NCBI RefSeq assembly: GCF_001758225.1 | Contig: NZ_MAST01000045.1 | Span: forward strand, 62,001 to 126,000 | Source: Humibacillus sp. DSM 29435 | GTDB lineage: Bacteria > Actinomycetota > Actinomycetes > Actinomycetales > Dermatophilaceae | Reading direction: 5' to 3' | Length of the DNA: 64,000 bases | Shown here: positions 1 to 10,307 of the stretch, one piece after another | How positions within the stretch are numbered: the first letter of the stretch is position 1 | How the letters are laid out: every line of letters begins with the position of its first letter | The notes under the pieces: generated by a model | Databases searched by the model: none | Seen by the model: the letters and a program-made list of their open reading frames with translations, nothing else | Told to the model about the DNA's origin: nothing | Program-made: the position numbers and the translations under genes

Positions 1-563
<563 letters not shown>

Positions 564-738
564 GCCCCCATCATGCCTCGCGGCGCCGGCCAGGATCACC
601 TCGGGCATGGGGCAGTCGGAGGCCGTGAAACGGGGAAGCGTTATCGCTGTGTCCGGGTGCCGTGGCCCAGACCACATCGGCGGGAGTGGCCCGATGCCGT
701 CAGAACCGTCGCCTGCTCCGTGACGGCACAGACGCGAG

Positions 739-785
739 CAGGGGCCCTGCGGATCGACGAGCTTCTACGATCCGCAAGGCCCCTG
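739..785 (-). terminator. Strong hairpin terminator after the secreted PKD protein gene
   Basis: The 18-nt arms at 739-756 and 768-785 pair with a single C/A mismatch across an 11-nt loop. It sits 25 nt past the stop of the minus-strand gene ending at 810. There is no long U run, which is usual in GC-rich actinobacteria. It insulates fumC from the upstream gene. Confidence 0.75.
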
Positions 786-809
786 ACTAAGTCAGCCCAC
801 TCAGCCCAC

Positions 810-3800
810 TCAGCCCACCGTCACCGTCTTCGTGCTCGTCGAGAACTTGCCCCAGCCGTCGGTCGTCGTGAGCGTCACCGTGTAGGTGCCGCTCGCGGCG
901 TACGTGTGGTTGGGCGCCGAGGAGGTGCTCTGCGCGGTGAGGTCACCGAAGTCCCAAGCGTAGGTGAAGGTGTCACCGGTGTTGGGGTCTGCCGAGGTCG
1001 CGCCGCTGAAGTTGCACACGAGCGCCTGGCAGTTCGGCGGGGAGATGACGGCGGTCGGCGCCTGGTTGCCGGCCGGTTCGGTGATGGTGACCGGCAGGGT
1101 CGTCGTCGCCGTGGCGTTGTACTCGTCCTTGACGGTGAGGGTCACCGTGAAGGCGCCCGGCGTCGAGTACGAGTACGTGGGCAGCGGCCCGGAGCCGGTG
1201 CGCCCGTTGCCGTAGTTCCACGAGTACGTCAGTGTCGAGACGTTCTCGTCGGTCGAGCCGCGAGCGTCGAACGAGCAGACGTTCGCCGAGCAGGAGCCCG
1301 TGGCGCTGGCCACCGGCGGCTGGTTGCTCGGCTGGGTGACCGTCACGTTGACGTCGGGGTTGACCAGCGGGTACTGGCCGTGGTTGTCGACCGGCCGCAC
1401 GCGCACCTTGTAGGAGCCGGCCGGCAGCACCGGCGAGGTGAACGAGTACTGCGAGCCGGGGGTCCCCGGGCTGGTGAGGAACGCCGTGACGTAGCGCTCA
1501 CCGGTGCTGAACGAGCCGGAGCTGTTCATGAACTGACCGAGGCTGTTGGAGATCCCCACATCGAGCCGGGCCATCGCCACGTCGTCGAAGGCGCGTCCGC
1601 TGACGAAGATCCGGCCGTCGGTGAACGACGACCCCTCGACGGGCTGCCGGAGCGTGTCGCTGAGGTAGGGGTCCGCGTCGCCGGGGAACACGAGGTAGCG
1701 CGCGGTGGCGCCGCTCGTCGACTGGTCCTGCTGGCCGACGGTGTCGACGGCGTAGGCCGTGACGCCGAAGTTGCCGGAGGCCGGAAGGTCGACCGGCAGC
1801 GTCCACGTCGTGCTGGTGCCGCCGGGCGTGGCGAGGTTCGCGTTGAGGGTGGCGAAGTTCGCCGCCATCGTGCCGTTGGGCTGGACGTACCGCCGGGTCT
1901 CGCTGTCCTGGAGCGAGACCTTGACGGCGCTGACGCCCACGTCGTCGGTCGCAGTGCCGGAGAGGTCGAGGTGGAGGGCCTCCAGGGACTGGTCGGTGCC
2001 GGTGAAGTCCAGCAGTCCGTTCGGGAACGCGTCGCCGTCCACCTGGGCGGTGATCGTGAGGCGGCCCTGGTTGCTGCCGGACGTGCTCAGGTCGAGGTTG
2101 TCGGTAGCGCGGACACTGAAGCTGTAGGTACCCGGTTTCAACGTGAACGGCGTCGTCCAGCTCCAGTTGTAGGTGGCCGCGTTGAGGTTGACCGGAGAGA
2201 CTCGGAAGTTGCCTGCGACCACGTCGCGGCCCCAGGTTCCGTCAGACGCGAGCGCCTCACCAGTTGTGCTGTTGCGCAACGAGATCTCGACGCTCTTGAG
2301 CTGCTGGTCGTCGCTCGCCGTGCCGGCGAAGGTCATCGTGCCGCCGGGCGTCACGGTCACCGGGAACGCGCTGGTCGGCGGCGTCTGTGCCACCGGCGAG
2401 GTGATCGTCACCGTCGGTGCCACACCCGAGCTCGTGACGTTGAAGTCCCGGATACCGCTGCGCAGGTCCTGCTGCCCGGCGGTGTCGATGGCCGTGGCGG
2501 CCACTCGCCATACGCCCTCGTGGGGGACCGTCACGTCGTAGCGCCACGTGGTGCTCGTCGCGTCTGCGGTGTCGGGGTCGATGCTGAAGCTGGCGAAGTT
2601 CGACGACAGGGTGCCGTCCGCCTGAAGGTAGTTGAGGTTCTCGTCGCGGATCCACATCGAGATGCGCCGCACACCGTGGTCGTCCTGGGCGCTACCGGTG
2701 ACCGTGAAGCTCGTGGAGCTGATGATCGAGCCGGACGGACCGGTGACCGAGGTCGTCGGGGTCTGGTCGTCGAAGCTGAAGGTCTCGAACTTCTTGACGT
2801 CCTTGACCGGGTCGCTCGTACCGTTGGTTCCGAACGCCTTGGCCATGACCTGCAGCTGACGGCTGCCGGTGAAGGTCAACGTCACCGACCACGGGGTCAC
2901 TCCACCGGAGGGGGTGCCGAGGGTGGCGTAGACGTTGTTGTTGGTCGAGCGCCAGGTGACCAGGTCGTCCTGGAGGAACTGCTTGGAGCTCCGGTCCTGG
3001 ATCTCCACCTGGACCCGCTTGATCGCCGAGGCCGACTTGGCGGTACCGGTGATCGTGACGGACTGCCCCGCCGTGAACACCCTTCCCTGGATCGGCTCGG
3101 TGACCGTCGTGTCGGTCGGGGTCGCCGCCGGAAGGGTCCGGAGGTCGAAGAAGGCGACCCGACCGGTCTTCAGCCCGCCCTGGAGCATGCCGTCACCGCC
3201 GGTGAGGATGCCGTTGGGCGTGGCCAGCATGGCCTTGTTGCCCTCGAAGGAGTTGGAGCCGGGGTTCCACTCGACCGCCTTGCCGGTGGCCGGGTCGAGG
3301 GCGCCGAGGTGGTCGCGCCGAACGACGGCGTCACCGAGGGCGTAGCCGGAGAGGCCCTGACCGTTGCCGTAGCCCACGTTGTCCAGACCCGGCCAGGGGT
3401 CGGGCGAGGTCGGCGACTCGTTCCAGTTGAAGTGTCCGCCGATGTAGACGGCCTGCTCGGTGATGGCGACCGAGTAGATCGAGTCGAACGAGCGCTGCAC
3501 CCACAGCGGCTGCGTCATGTCGCCGCCGGCGATGGGGAAGGCCACCGCGGTGTCGCTGATCGGGGGACGGTCGCCGCCATCGGCACTGGACACGACGAAG
3601 TACTGGTCGTTGGGGGCGATGTCGCCGCCGTAGAGGCGTTGGATCCCGCCGACGAACGGCAGGTTCTCGTCCCACAGCCGGGTCCGCCAGGGCAGCAGCG
3701 ACTTGGTCGCGGTGTCGATGAGACCGACGCCGTAGCGGTCCTGGCCCGCGATCTGCCGAGCCGTGTGCACGACGAGCAGCTTGGCGTTGTCGTGCGTCAG

Positions 3801-4493
3801 CTTGAGCATGTGCACGGTGAGGGTGCCGTTGACGCCGATGCCGCCGCTCAGCTGGTTGTTGAAGCCGGTGTCGACGGCGCCGGTTGCGCCGTTGACGGCG
3901 GCCAGTCCGACCATGGGCACGTTGTTGATCGTCTTGAACCGCCCACCGACGTACAGCGTGGAGTTGGTCGCCGCGAGGGCGTCGACCGAGGAGTTCGGGG
4001 TGGCGGTGAAGGAGGTGACCGGCGCACCGGTCGTGGGGTTGAGCAGCGCGATGTTCTTCTTGCTCACACCGTTGATCGTCTTGAACGCACCGGCGATGTA
4101 GAGCTTCGTGCCGTCGGGTGACACCTCGACCGTGTTGACCTGGCCGCCGGCGATGGTGGGGCGGAAGGAGGTGTCGATCAGGCCGGTGTCGAGGTTGTAG
4201 GCCGCCAGCGACTTCTGGTTGACGACCGCACCGTTGCCCGTCGTGTTCTGCAAGGACGTGAAGGTGCCGGCGATGAAGACCCGGTTGCCGATGTAGGCCA
4301 TGTCGAAGATCTCACCGGAGCTGATGCGTGGCGTGTCCTTGCGGGGGGTCTGCGGCGCGAGCGTCGTGTGCTGTGGAACCGGTTGGCCCACCCCTGGTTG
4401 CGCAGCCTGGGCCACCGGGGTCACGAGGAGGGCACCTCCAAGCGCCATGGCAACGGATGTGACACCTACTCCTATATCGCGCAAAACCCTCAT
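810..4493 (-). CDS. Large secreted beta-propeller / Ig-like / PKD repeat protein
   Basis: A 1227-residue exported protein of unknown role, probably extracellular or wall-associated. Residues 1-30 are a classic Sec signal peptide ending AQA before AQPG. About residues 50-450 hold propeller-like repeats of the kind 'G..LYVGGRFKTINNV..GLAAVN'. About 470-1050 hold several repeats resembling bacterial Ig-like domains, recurring as 'SGTATDDVGVSAVKVSLQD' and similar. The last 165 residues are two PKD domains with YSWNYGNG and YAWDFGD motifs. No catalytic site or sortase motif is seen, so adhesion or polymer binding is inference. The ATG at 4493 is chosen because the signal peptide starts there and a promoter lies just upstream; the frame is open to 4685 but that extension precedes the signal sequence. 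Confidence 0.85.
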   Translation of the reverse strand: MRVLRDIGVGVTSVAMALGGALLVTPVAQAAQPGVGQPVPQHTTLAPQTPRKDTPRISSGEIFDMAYIGNRVFIAGTFTSLQNTTGNGAVVNQKSLAAYNLDTGLIDTSFRPTIAGGQVNTVEVSPDGTKLYIAGAFKTINGVSKKNIALLNPTTGAPVTSFTATPNSSVDALAATNSTLYVGGRFKTINNVPMVGLAAVNGATGAVDTGFNNQLSGGIGVNGTLTVHMLKLTHDNAKLLVVHTARQIAGQDRYGVGLIDTATKSLLPWRTRLWDENLPFVGGIQRLYGGDIAPNDQYFVVSSADGGDRPPISDTAVAFPIAGGDMTQPLWVQRSFDSIYSVAITEQAVYIGGHFNWNESPTSPDPWPGLDNVGYGNGQGLSGYALGDAVVRRDHLGALDPATGKAVEWNPGSNSFEGNKAMLATPNGILTGGDGMLQGGLKTGRVAFFDLRTLPAATPTDTTVTEPIQGRVFTAGQSVTITGTAKSASAIKRVQVEIQDRSSKQFLQDDLVTWRSTNNNVYATLGTPSGGVTPWSVTLTFTGSRQLQVMAKAFGTNGTSDPVKDVKKFETFSFDDQTPTTSVTGPSGSIISSTSFTVTGSAQDDHGVRRISMWIRDENLNYLQADGTLSSNFASFSIDPDTADATSTTWRYDVTVPHEGVWRVAATAIDTAGQQDLRSGIRDFNVTSSGVAPTVTITSPVAQTPPTSAFPVTVTPGGTMTFAGTASDDQQLKSVEISLRNSTTGEALASDGTWGRDVVAGNFRVSPVNLNAATYNWSWTTPFTLKPGTYSFSVRATDNLDLSTSGSNQGRLTITAQVDGDAFPNGLLDFTGTDQSLEALHLDLSGTATDDVGVSAVKVSLQDSETRRYVQPNGTMAANFATLNANLATPGGTSTTWTLPVDLPASGNFGVTAYAVDTVGQQDQSTSGATARYLVFPGDADPYLSDTLRQPVEGSSFTDGRIFVSGRAFDDVAMARLDVGISNSLGQFMNSSGSFSTGERYVTAFLTSPGTPGSQYSFTSPVLPAGSYKVRVRPVDNHGQYPLVNPDVNVTVTQPSNQPPVASATGSCSANVCSFDARGSTDENVSTLTYSWNYGNGRTGSGPLPTYSYSTPGAFTVTLTVKDEYNATATTTLPVTITEPAGNQAPTAVISPPNCQALVCNFSGATSADPNTGDTFTYAWDFGDLTAQSTSSAPNHTYAASGTYTVTLTTTDGWGKFSTSTKTVTVG

Positions 4494-4519
4494 CGCTACC
4501 GACTTCCCGACTTTTCGGT

Positions 4520-4548
4520 CGTATACCGTAAGCTGCCGTCGTTGGCAA
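4520..4548 (-). promoter_or_regulatory. Sigma-70-type promoter of the secreted PKD protein gene
   Basis: On the minus strand, TTGCCA (4543-4548) and TATACG (4520-4525) are separated by exactly 17 nt. This gives a transcript start near 4513 and a short leader before the ATG at 4493, with GGGAAG as a modest ribosome-binding site. This is one of the clearest consensus promoters in the window. Confidence 0.6.
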
Positions 4549-4761
4549 CCCCATCTGGTGCGAACCATAGGTTCGCAGCGACCCTGGCCGCGTGGGAATC
4601 GCGAATACTCGATGCGAACGTCTGCGTGCGAACCCCGCAGATGCCGCAGATGCCGCATTCGGACCCGGTCGGGCTCGAGCGGCATCCGATCTCAGGTGGG
4701 AGCATCCCCCGGGGATGGGCGGCCTACGCTGCTCGAGTCAGGTGCTGACGGTCGGGCTGGG

Positions 4762-5754
4762 TCAGCGGGGGCAGCCTTCGACCGGCACGGCGGCGCGTCG
4801 GGAGGCCCGCACCCCGACGAGAGAGTCGACGGTCAGCACGACCAGCGCGACCCACACGATGCCGAAGCCGATCCAGCGCTCGCGCGGCATGTGCTCACCC
4901 AGGAAGAGCACGGCGCAGAGCAGCTGCATGACCGGGGTGATGAACTGGAGCAACCCGATGGTGACGAGGGGGATGCGGCGAGCGGCGGCCGCGAAACAGA
5001 GCAGGGGGATCGCCGTGGCGATGCCCGAGCCCACCAGCAGCGCCGTGTGCACGCCTCCGTGCTGGCCGAAGGCGAGACCGCCGGTGTGGTTGACCACGAC
5101 GAGCACGACCACGGCGACCGGGGCCAGCACGACGGTTTCGATGGTGAGCCCGTGCAGCGCCTCGAGGGTGGCGCCGACCTTCTTCTTGATCAGGCCGTAG
5201 GTCGCGAACGAGATGGCGAGGGTCAGGGCGACCACGGGCACCTTGCCGCCCACGACGCCGAGGTAGACGCCGGCGATGACGCCGACGCCGACGGCGGCCC
5301 ACTGCAGCACGCGCAGCCGTTCGCCGAGCACGACCACCCCCAGCGCGACGGTGACGAGGGGGTTGAGGAAGTAGCCGAGGGCGGCGTCGCTGGTGTTGCC
5401 CGAGGTCACGGCCGCCACGTAGACGGTCCAGTTGACGGCCAGGAAGATCGCGGCGACCGTGATGCCGGCGATCAGCTTCGGGCGCCGCAACATCGGCCGG
5501 ACCCACGCGAAGTCCCGGCGAAAGACGAGCACGATCGCGCAGAAGAGCAGGGTCCACAGGATGCGGTGGGCCAGGATCTCCCAGGCACCGGCCGGCTTCA
5601 GGGCGTCGAAGTAGAGCGGGAAGAGGCCCCACAGGCCGTAAGCGGCGAACCCGAACAGTGTGCCCTTGCCCACCTCGTTCGATGGCGCACCTGGCGCACC
5701 TGGCGCACCTGATGCCGAGGCGGTGGCCGACGCCAGCGTGTGGCGGGCGGTCAC
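4762..5754 (-). CDS. rarD: EamA-family permease, RarD type
   Basis: A 330-residue inner-membrane permease with about ten transmembrane helices. 'GTLFGFAAYGLWGLFPLYF' and 'ILAHRILWTLLFC' near the N-terminus and 'FLNPLVTVALGVVVLGERL' are characteristic of the RarD subgroup of drug/metabolite transporters; the substrate is unknown. A short N-terminal GAP GAP GAP repeat precedes the first helix and comes from a 9-bp tandem DNA repeat. The GTG start at 5752-5754 overlaps the korB stop (GTGA), so translation is coupled to korAB, although no functional link to ferredoxin metabolism is obvious. Confidence 0.88.
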   Translation of the reverse strand: MTARHTLASATASASGAPGAPGAPSNEVGKGTLFGFAAYGLWGLFPLYFDALKPAGAWEILAHRILWTLLFCAIVLVFRRDFAWVRPMLRRPKLIAGITVAAIFLAVNWTVYVAAVTSGNTSDAALGYFLNPLVTVALGVVVLGERLRVLQWAAVGVGVIAGVYLGVVGGKVPVVALTLAISFATYGLIKKKVGATLEALHGLTIETVVLAPVAVVVLVVVNHTGGLAFGQHGGVHTALLVGSGIATAIPLLCFAAAARRIPLVTIGLLQFITPVMQLLCAVLFLGEHMPRERWIGFGIVWVALVVLTVDSLVGVRASRRAAVPVEGCPR

Positions 5755-6857
5755 GCTCCCACGGTCCAGGTGTCCCTCCCGGCGAGCAGGGCGTCGATGT
5801 CGGCGTCCGTGACCGTGCCGGTGCGTGACGCCGCGATCTGTTCGCGGAGCCCGTCGTCGTAGGTTGGGCGTTGCACGTCGCGGAACACGCCCATCGGCAC
5901 GTGGCCCAGGTCGGGGCTGTCGAGCCGAGAGAGCGCGAAAGCAGCAGAGGGGTCGTCGGCGCCTGGGTCGTGCACCACGATCCGGGTCGGGTCGGCCTCT
6001 GCTCGCGGCACGAACGAGAGCAAACCCCGGTCGTCGCGCACGACGACGTTCTCGCCGGCGCCCACCTGCTCACCGTCGACGAGGTGCAGGATGCGGGCGG
6101 CGGCCTCAGTGCGGTCCTTCAGCACGTCGAACACCCCGTCGTTGAAGATCGGGCAGTTCTGGTAGATCTCGACGAGCGCCGAGCCGCGGTGCTCAGCGGC
6201 GGCGCGAAGCACGCCCGTCAGGTGTTGGCGGTCGGAGTCCATGGTGCGCGCCACGAAGGTGGCCTCGGCGCCCAGCGCGAGGGAGACGGGGTTGAACGGC
6301 CGGTCGACCGACCCGAGCGGTGAGCTTTTCGTAACCTGCCCGACGTGCGAGGTGGGGGAGTACTGGCCCTTCGTCAGGCCGTAGATCTCGTTGTTGAACA
6401 ACAAGATCTTGAGGTTGACGTTGCGGCGCAGGGCGTGGATCAGGTGGTTGCCCCCGATGGACAGGGCGTCGCCGTCGCCGGTGATGACCCACACCGAGAG
6501 GTCGGGCCGGGTCGAGGCGAGGCCGGTGGCGATCGCGGGGGCCCGGCCGTGGATCGAGTGCATCCCGTAGGTGTCGAGGTAGTACGGGAAGCGCGAGCTG
6601 CACCCGATTCCCGAGACGAACACGATGTTCTCGCGTTTGAGCCCGAGCTCGGGCAGGAAGCCCTGCACGGCGGCCAGAATCACGTAGTCACCGCAGCCGG
6701 GGCACCAGCGCACCTCCTGGTCGGAGGTGAAGTCCCTCTTCGTCAGGGTGACGTCGTCGCCGAGCCGCGGCACACCCGCTGTTCCGGTGAGGCTATTGAT
6801 GCCCGCTGTGCCATGGGCGTCTGGTGAGCGCAGCGGCATCCCCAGTTCGGTGGTCAT
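5751..6857 (-). CDS. korB: 2-oxoglutarate:ferredoxin oxidoreductase, beta (TPP) subunit
   Basis: The thiamine-diphosphate subunit of a 2-oxoacid:ferredoxin oxidoreductase (368 aa), which decarboxylates 2-oxoglutarate to succinyl-CoA and reduces ferredoxin. WCPGCG (Cys52, Cys55) and Cys86 in SGIGCSSR resemble the cluster ligands of the family. GDGDALSIGGNH with the following FNN is the TPP/Mg site. HSIHGRAPAIATG is typical of KorB. The ATG overlaps the korA stop (ATGA). The first 40 residues are a variable extension. Related enzymes use pyruvate or other oxoacids; the 2-oxoglutarate preference is inferred from similarity to actinobacterial KorAB. Confidence 0.92.
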   Translation of the reverse strand: MTTELGMPLRSPDAHGTAGINSLTGTAGVPRLGDDVTLTKRDFTSDQEVRWCPGCGDYVILAAVQGFLPELGLKRENIVFVSGIGCSSRFPYYLDTYGMHSIHGRAPAIATGLASTRPDLSVWVITGDGDALSIGGNHLIHALRRNVNLKILLFNNEIYGLTKGQYSPTSHVGQVTKSSPLGSVDRPFNPVSLALGAEATFVARTMDSDRQHLTGVLRAAAEHRGSALVEIYQNCPIFNDGVFDVLKDRTEAAARILHLVDGEQVGAGENVVVRDDRGLLSFVPRAEADPTRIVVHDPGADDPSAAFALSRLDSPDLGHVPMGVFRDVQRPTYDDGLREQIAASRTGTVTDADIDALLAGRDTWTVGA

Positions 6858-8752
6858 GTGGCGGACTCCTTCAGGGGCTCGTTCGATACGGACGTCACGG
6901 CGGCGGTGATGACGTCGGCCAGCTCGCCCGACTGGAAGGGCAGGCCGCGCACGGAGGTGTGCGACTCGACGTCGACGAGGTACTTCGCCCGCAGCAGCAT
7001 CGCGAGCTGGCCGAGGTTCATCTCGGGAACGATGACGCGCTCGTAGGCGCGCAGCACCTCGCCCGTGTTGGCCGGGAACGGGTTGAGGTGGCGCAGGTGA
7101 GCCTGTGCCACCTTCACGCCGCTGGCCCGAGCCACCCGCACCGCGGCGGCGATGGGGCCGTAGGTTGAGCCCCAGCCGAGCACGAGCACCTCGGCGTCAC
7201 CGGTCGGGTCGTCGACCGAGAGCGGCGCGATGGTGTCGGCGATGCCGTCGATCTTGGCCTGACGCAGCCTGGTCATGTGGTCGTGGTTGTCGGGGTCGTA
7301 CGAGATGTTGCCGGTGATGTCGGCCTTCTCGATGCCGCCCACGCGGTGCTCGAGGCCGGGGGTGCCGGGGATGGCCCACGGTCGCGCGAGGGTGTCGGGG
7401 TCACGCAGGTAGGGGTGGAACACCGGGGCTCCCTTGGCGTCGACCCCGTTCGGCTCGGTCGCGAACTCGACGGTGATGTCGGGCAGCTCGCTCGTCTTCG
7501 GCAGCTTCCACGGCTCGGAGCCGTTGGCCAGGTAGCCGTCGGAGAGCACGATCACCGGCGTGCGGTAGGTCGTCGCGATGCGCACCGCCTCGACGGCGAT
7601 GTCGAAGCAGTCGGAGGGGGTCGAGGGCGCCACCACGGCGACCGGGGACTCGCCGTTGCGCCCGAAGAGCGCCTGGAGCAGGTCGGCCTGCTCGGTCTTG
7701 GTGGGCAGACCGGTGGAGGGCCCGCCGCGCTGGATGTCGCAGACGACGAGCGGCAGCTCGAGCGACACGGCCAGGCCGATCGTCTCGGCCTTGAGCGCGA
7801 GACCCGGGCCGGAGGTGGTGGTCACGCCGAGGGCGCCGCCGAAGCTGGCTCCCAGGGCCGCCCCTACCCCAGCAATCTCGTCTTCGGCCTGCATCGTCGC
7901 GACGCCGTAGCGCTTGAGCCCGGCGAGGGTGTGCAGGATGTCGGATGCCGGGGTGATCGGGTAGCTGCCGAGGAACAGGGGGAGGCCGGCGCGGTGCGCG
8001 GCGGCGACCAGGCCGAGCGAGAGCGCCACGTTGCCGGTGACGTTGCGGTAGGTGCCGGCATCCATCGTCGCCGGTGCCACCTCGTAGGAGACGGAGAAGT
8101 CCTCGGTGGTCTCGCCGTAGTTGAAGCCGGCCCGCAACGCGGTCAGGTTGGCCTCGAGGATGTCGGGCTTGTCGGCGAACTTGCTCTTGAGGAAGGCCTC
8201 AGTGCCGTCGGTCGGACGGGTGTAGAGCCACGAGAGCAGCCCGAGCGCGAACATGTTCTTCGCGCGTTCCTTCTCCTTACGGCTCAGCTCGGTGAACGCA
8301 GCCAGCGACTCGACAGCGATCGAGGTGAGGGCCACCGGGTGCACGTGCCACGACTCGAGCGACCCGTCGTCGAGCGGGCTGATCGTGTAGCCCACCTTCG
8401 AGAGGTTGCGCTTGCTGAACTCGTCGGTGTTGACGATGATCGTCGCGCCGCGGGGCAGGTCGCTCAGGTTCGCCTTGAGGGCGGCGGGGTTCATCGCGAC
8501 GAGCACGTCGGGGGCATCGCCGGGCGTGAGCACGCTGTGGTCGGCGAAGTGCAGCTGGAAGCTCGACACGCCAGGCAGCGTGCCCTGGGGCGCCCGGATC
8601 TCGGCCGGGAAGTTGGGCAGCGTGGAGAGGTCGTTGCCGAGCAGTGCCGTCTCTGAGGTGAACCGGTCGCCGGTGAGCTGCATGCCGTCGCCGGAGTCGC
8701 CGGCGAAGCGGATGACCACGCGATCGAGCTGCTGGACCAGTTTGGTGCTCAT
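6854..8752 (-). CDS. korA: 2-oxoglutarate:ferredoxin oxidoreductase, fused gamma-alpha subunit
   Basis: The large partner of KorB (632 aa). An N-terminal gamma domain begins RFAGDSGDGMQLTGDRF and takes part in CoA/oxoacid transfer. The alpha domain follows with GSYPITPASDILH and the QAEDEIAGVGAALGASFGG segment that contacts TPP in these enzymes. The start is placed at the ATG at 8750-8752, the usual family N-terminus (MSTKLVQQLDRVVIRF), with GAGGG upstream; the frame stays open to 8833 but that extension is not family-like. korA-korB-rarD form an overlapping operon read away from the nuo operon. The shared upstream region suggests co-regulation. Confidence 0.92.
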   Translation of the reverse strand: MSTKLVQQLDRVVIRFAGDSGDGMQLTGDRFTSETALLGNDLSTLPNFPAEIRAPQGTLPGVSSFQLHFADHSVLTPGDAPDVLVAMNPAALKANLSDLPRGATIIVNTDEFSKRNLSKVGYTISPLDDGSLESWHVHPVALTSIAVESLAAFTELSRKEKERAKNMFALGLLSWLYTRPTDGTEAFLKSKFADKPDILEANLTALRAGFNYGETTEDFSVSYEVAPATMDAGTYRNVTGNVALSLGLVAAAHRAGLPLFLGSYPITPASDILHTLAGLKRYGVATMQAEDEIAGVGAALGASFGGALGVTTTSGPGLALKAETIGLAVSLELPLVVCDIQRGGPSTGLPTKTEQADLLQALFGRNGESPVAVVAPSTPSDCFDIAVEAVRIATTYRTPVIVLSDGYLANGSEPWKLPKTSELPDITVEFATEPNGVDAKGAPVFHPYLRDPDTLARPWAIPGTPGLEHRVGGIEKADITGNISYDPDNHDHMTRLRQAKIDGIADTIAPLSVDDPTGDAEVLVLGWGSTYGPIAAAVRVARASGVKVAQAHLRHLNPFPANTGEVLRAYERVIVPEMNLGQLAMLLRAKYLVDVESHTSVRGLPFQSGELADVITAAVTSVSNEPLKESAT

Positions 8753-9255
8753 GCGATGCGACGCCCTCGAACTTCCGACCGATTCACTGTGTTGCCGACG
8801 AGTTGCCGATGTGAGGCGCGATCGACGATTCACTGCCGATTCTCTGCCTCATACCTCGCAACGCGAGCAATTTCCATGGTATTCCGTGTCTGGGCTCGAC
8901 TCGTGGAGGCTGTCACGTCGTGGACACGCAGCTGCTTCGAAGGGGGAGGGCTCGACGAGGCTGGCGGGCGACCGCCCCGGAGCGCGCGGCCTGTCCAACC
9001 GCTCGTGTAGGCACCCGCCTGGCGTGAGGCAGACGGTTGTTCCGCACGAAGGCACTTCTCAGCCCGGGCCCGGCGGCTGCACGGTGCCTCGCCGGCACGT
9101 CCGCCTTCAGGGGTCGGACCGGCGGCCGGGGGTGGCTGGCGTCCGCACACCACCGCGGTCTGGATGCCGGTCGTCCAGCTCGTCGTCGCCGACCCGGCCC
9201 TCGTCACCGCGCCCTTCCACCCTGCTCCCGGGCCCGACTGACTAGGCTGGCCCGC
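8753..9255. promoter_or_regulatory. Divergent korA / nuoA control region
   Basis: About 500 bp with no convincing gene. On the korA side a 9-mer, GATTCACTG, occurs twice (8781-8789 and 8827-8835), and a small dyad CTCGC-AAC-GCGAG lies at 8855-8867; any of these could bind a regulator. On the nuoA side, TAGGCT at 9243-9248 lies 7 nt before the nuoA ATG, the geometry of a -10 box for a leaderless transcript. The middle (about 8900-9200) is GC-rich with no feature I can name. Confidence 0.4.
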
Positions 9256-9615
9256 ATGTCCGGCTACGTGACGATCACAGCAGTGCTCGCAGCCGGAGTA
9301 CTCCTTTTCGTGGCCGCCATGACCGTGCGCCGCCTGCTCGCGCCGCGCGCCCCCACCGCCATGAAGGCGACCACGTACGAGTCGGGCGTCGACCCTGTGG
9401 GTGAGGGCTGGGCTCAGACCAAGGTGCGCTACTTCGTCTTTGCCTTTCTCTACGTGATCTTCGCCGTCGACGCCGTCTACCTCTTCCCGTGGGCCCTGGT
9501 GCTCCGTTCGCCCGAGATCGGCTCGGCCAGCCTCGTCGAGATGGCGATCTTCATCGGCGTCATCCTGCTCGGTCTGGGACACGCCGCCCGCCGCGGACTG
9601 CTGAGGTGGGTGTGA
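9256..9615 (+). CDS. nuoA: Complex I subunit A
   Basis: A 119-aa membrane subunit of the proton-pumping quinone reductase, with three helices and the conserved YESGVDP...[23 protein letters not shown] core. First gene of the nuo operon. The start at 9256 is preceded by a -10-like TAGGCT 7 nt away and no ribosome-binding site, so the message is probably leaderless. Its stop overlaps the nuoB ATG by one base. Confidence 0.95.
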   Translation: MSGYVTITAVLAAGVLLFVAAMTVRRLLAPRAPTAMKATTYESGVDPVGEGWAQTKVRYFVFAFLYVIFAVDAVYLFPWALVLRSPEIGSASLVEMAIFIGVILLGLGHAARRGLLRWV

Positions 9616-10307
9616 TGACGGCATCCGGCCCGGGGAGCACCAGCGGGCGCGCGGTTGACCTCCCGCTTCCCGTACTGAGGCCCGTCGACCCCGACGCGAG
9701 CATGGGCGTCGTCGCAGAGCACGCCCCCAAACCGATCCGGGTGGTGCTCAACTGGGGGCGGCGCTACTCCCTGTGGGTCTTCAACTTCGGCCTCGCCTGC
9801 TGTGCCATCGAGTTCATCGCCGCCTCGATGGGTCGGCACGACTTCATCCGTCTCGGCGTGATCCCGTTCGCTCCCGGCCCGCGCCAGGCCGACCTGATGG
9901 TCGTGTCGGGCACCGTCACCGACAAGATGGCCCCGGCGATCCGGCGCCTCTACGACCAGATGCCCGAGCCGAAGTACGTCATCTCGTTCGGCGCGTGCTC
10001 GAACTCGGGCGGGCCCTACTGGGACAGCTACTCCGTCACCAAGGGGGTCGACCAGATCGTGCCGGTCGACGTGTACGTGCCCGGCTGCCCGCCGCGGCCG
10101 GAGGCGCTGTTGCACGGCATCATCCGTCTCCAGGAGCAGATCGCGAACGAACGGCTCTCGACCCAGAAGCTGCGCCGCAAGTACGCCGGAACCCGAGTCG
10201 GAGACGCGGGCGACCTGCGTCGACCGCTGGTCGGCAAGCCCAGCCCAAGACGTGAAGCGCGTTCGGGCGGAACGGCATCCGCCCCCCGTGACGGTGGTCG
10301 GGCGTGA
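9615..10307 (+). CDS. nuoB: Complex I subunit B (iron-sulfur cluster N2)
   Basis: A 230-aa hydrophilic subunit that carries cluster N2, the last electron carrier before quinone. The four expected ligands are present: tandem Cys62-Cys63 in [10 protein letters not shown], Cys128 in FGACSNSGG and Cys158 in VPGCPPRP. The N-terminal 40 and C-terminal 45 residues are variable extensions. Its usual structural partner NuoD is not encoded in this operon, which is the main oddity of the cluster. The 3' end overlaps nuoC (GTGA). Confidence 0.95.
   Translation: MTASGPGSTSGRAVDLPLPVLRPVDPDASMGVVAEHAPKPIRVVLNWGRRYSLWVFNFGLACCAIEFIAASMGRHDFIRLGVIPFAPGPRQADLMVVSGTVTDKMAPAIRRLYDQMPEPKYVISFGACSNSGGPYWDSYSVTKGVDQIVPVDVYVPGCPPRPEALLHGIIRLQEQIANERLSTQKLRRKYAGTRVGDAGDLRRPLVGKPSPRREARSGGTASAPRDGGRA

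Noticed and set aside
8753-8833. N-terminal extension of korA
   Set aside because: The frame is open but the added residues are not family-like and the ATG at 8752 has a ribosome-binding site.
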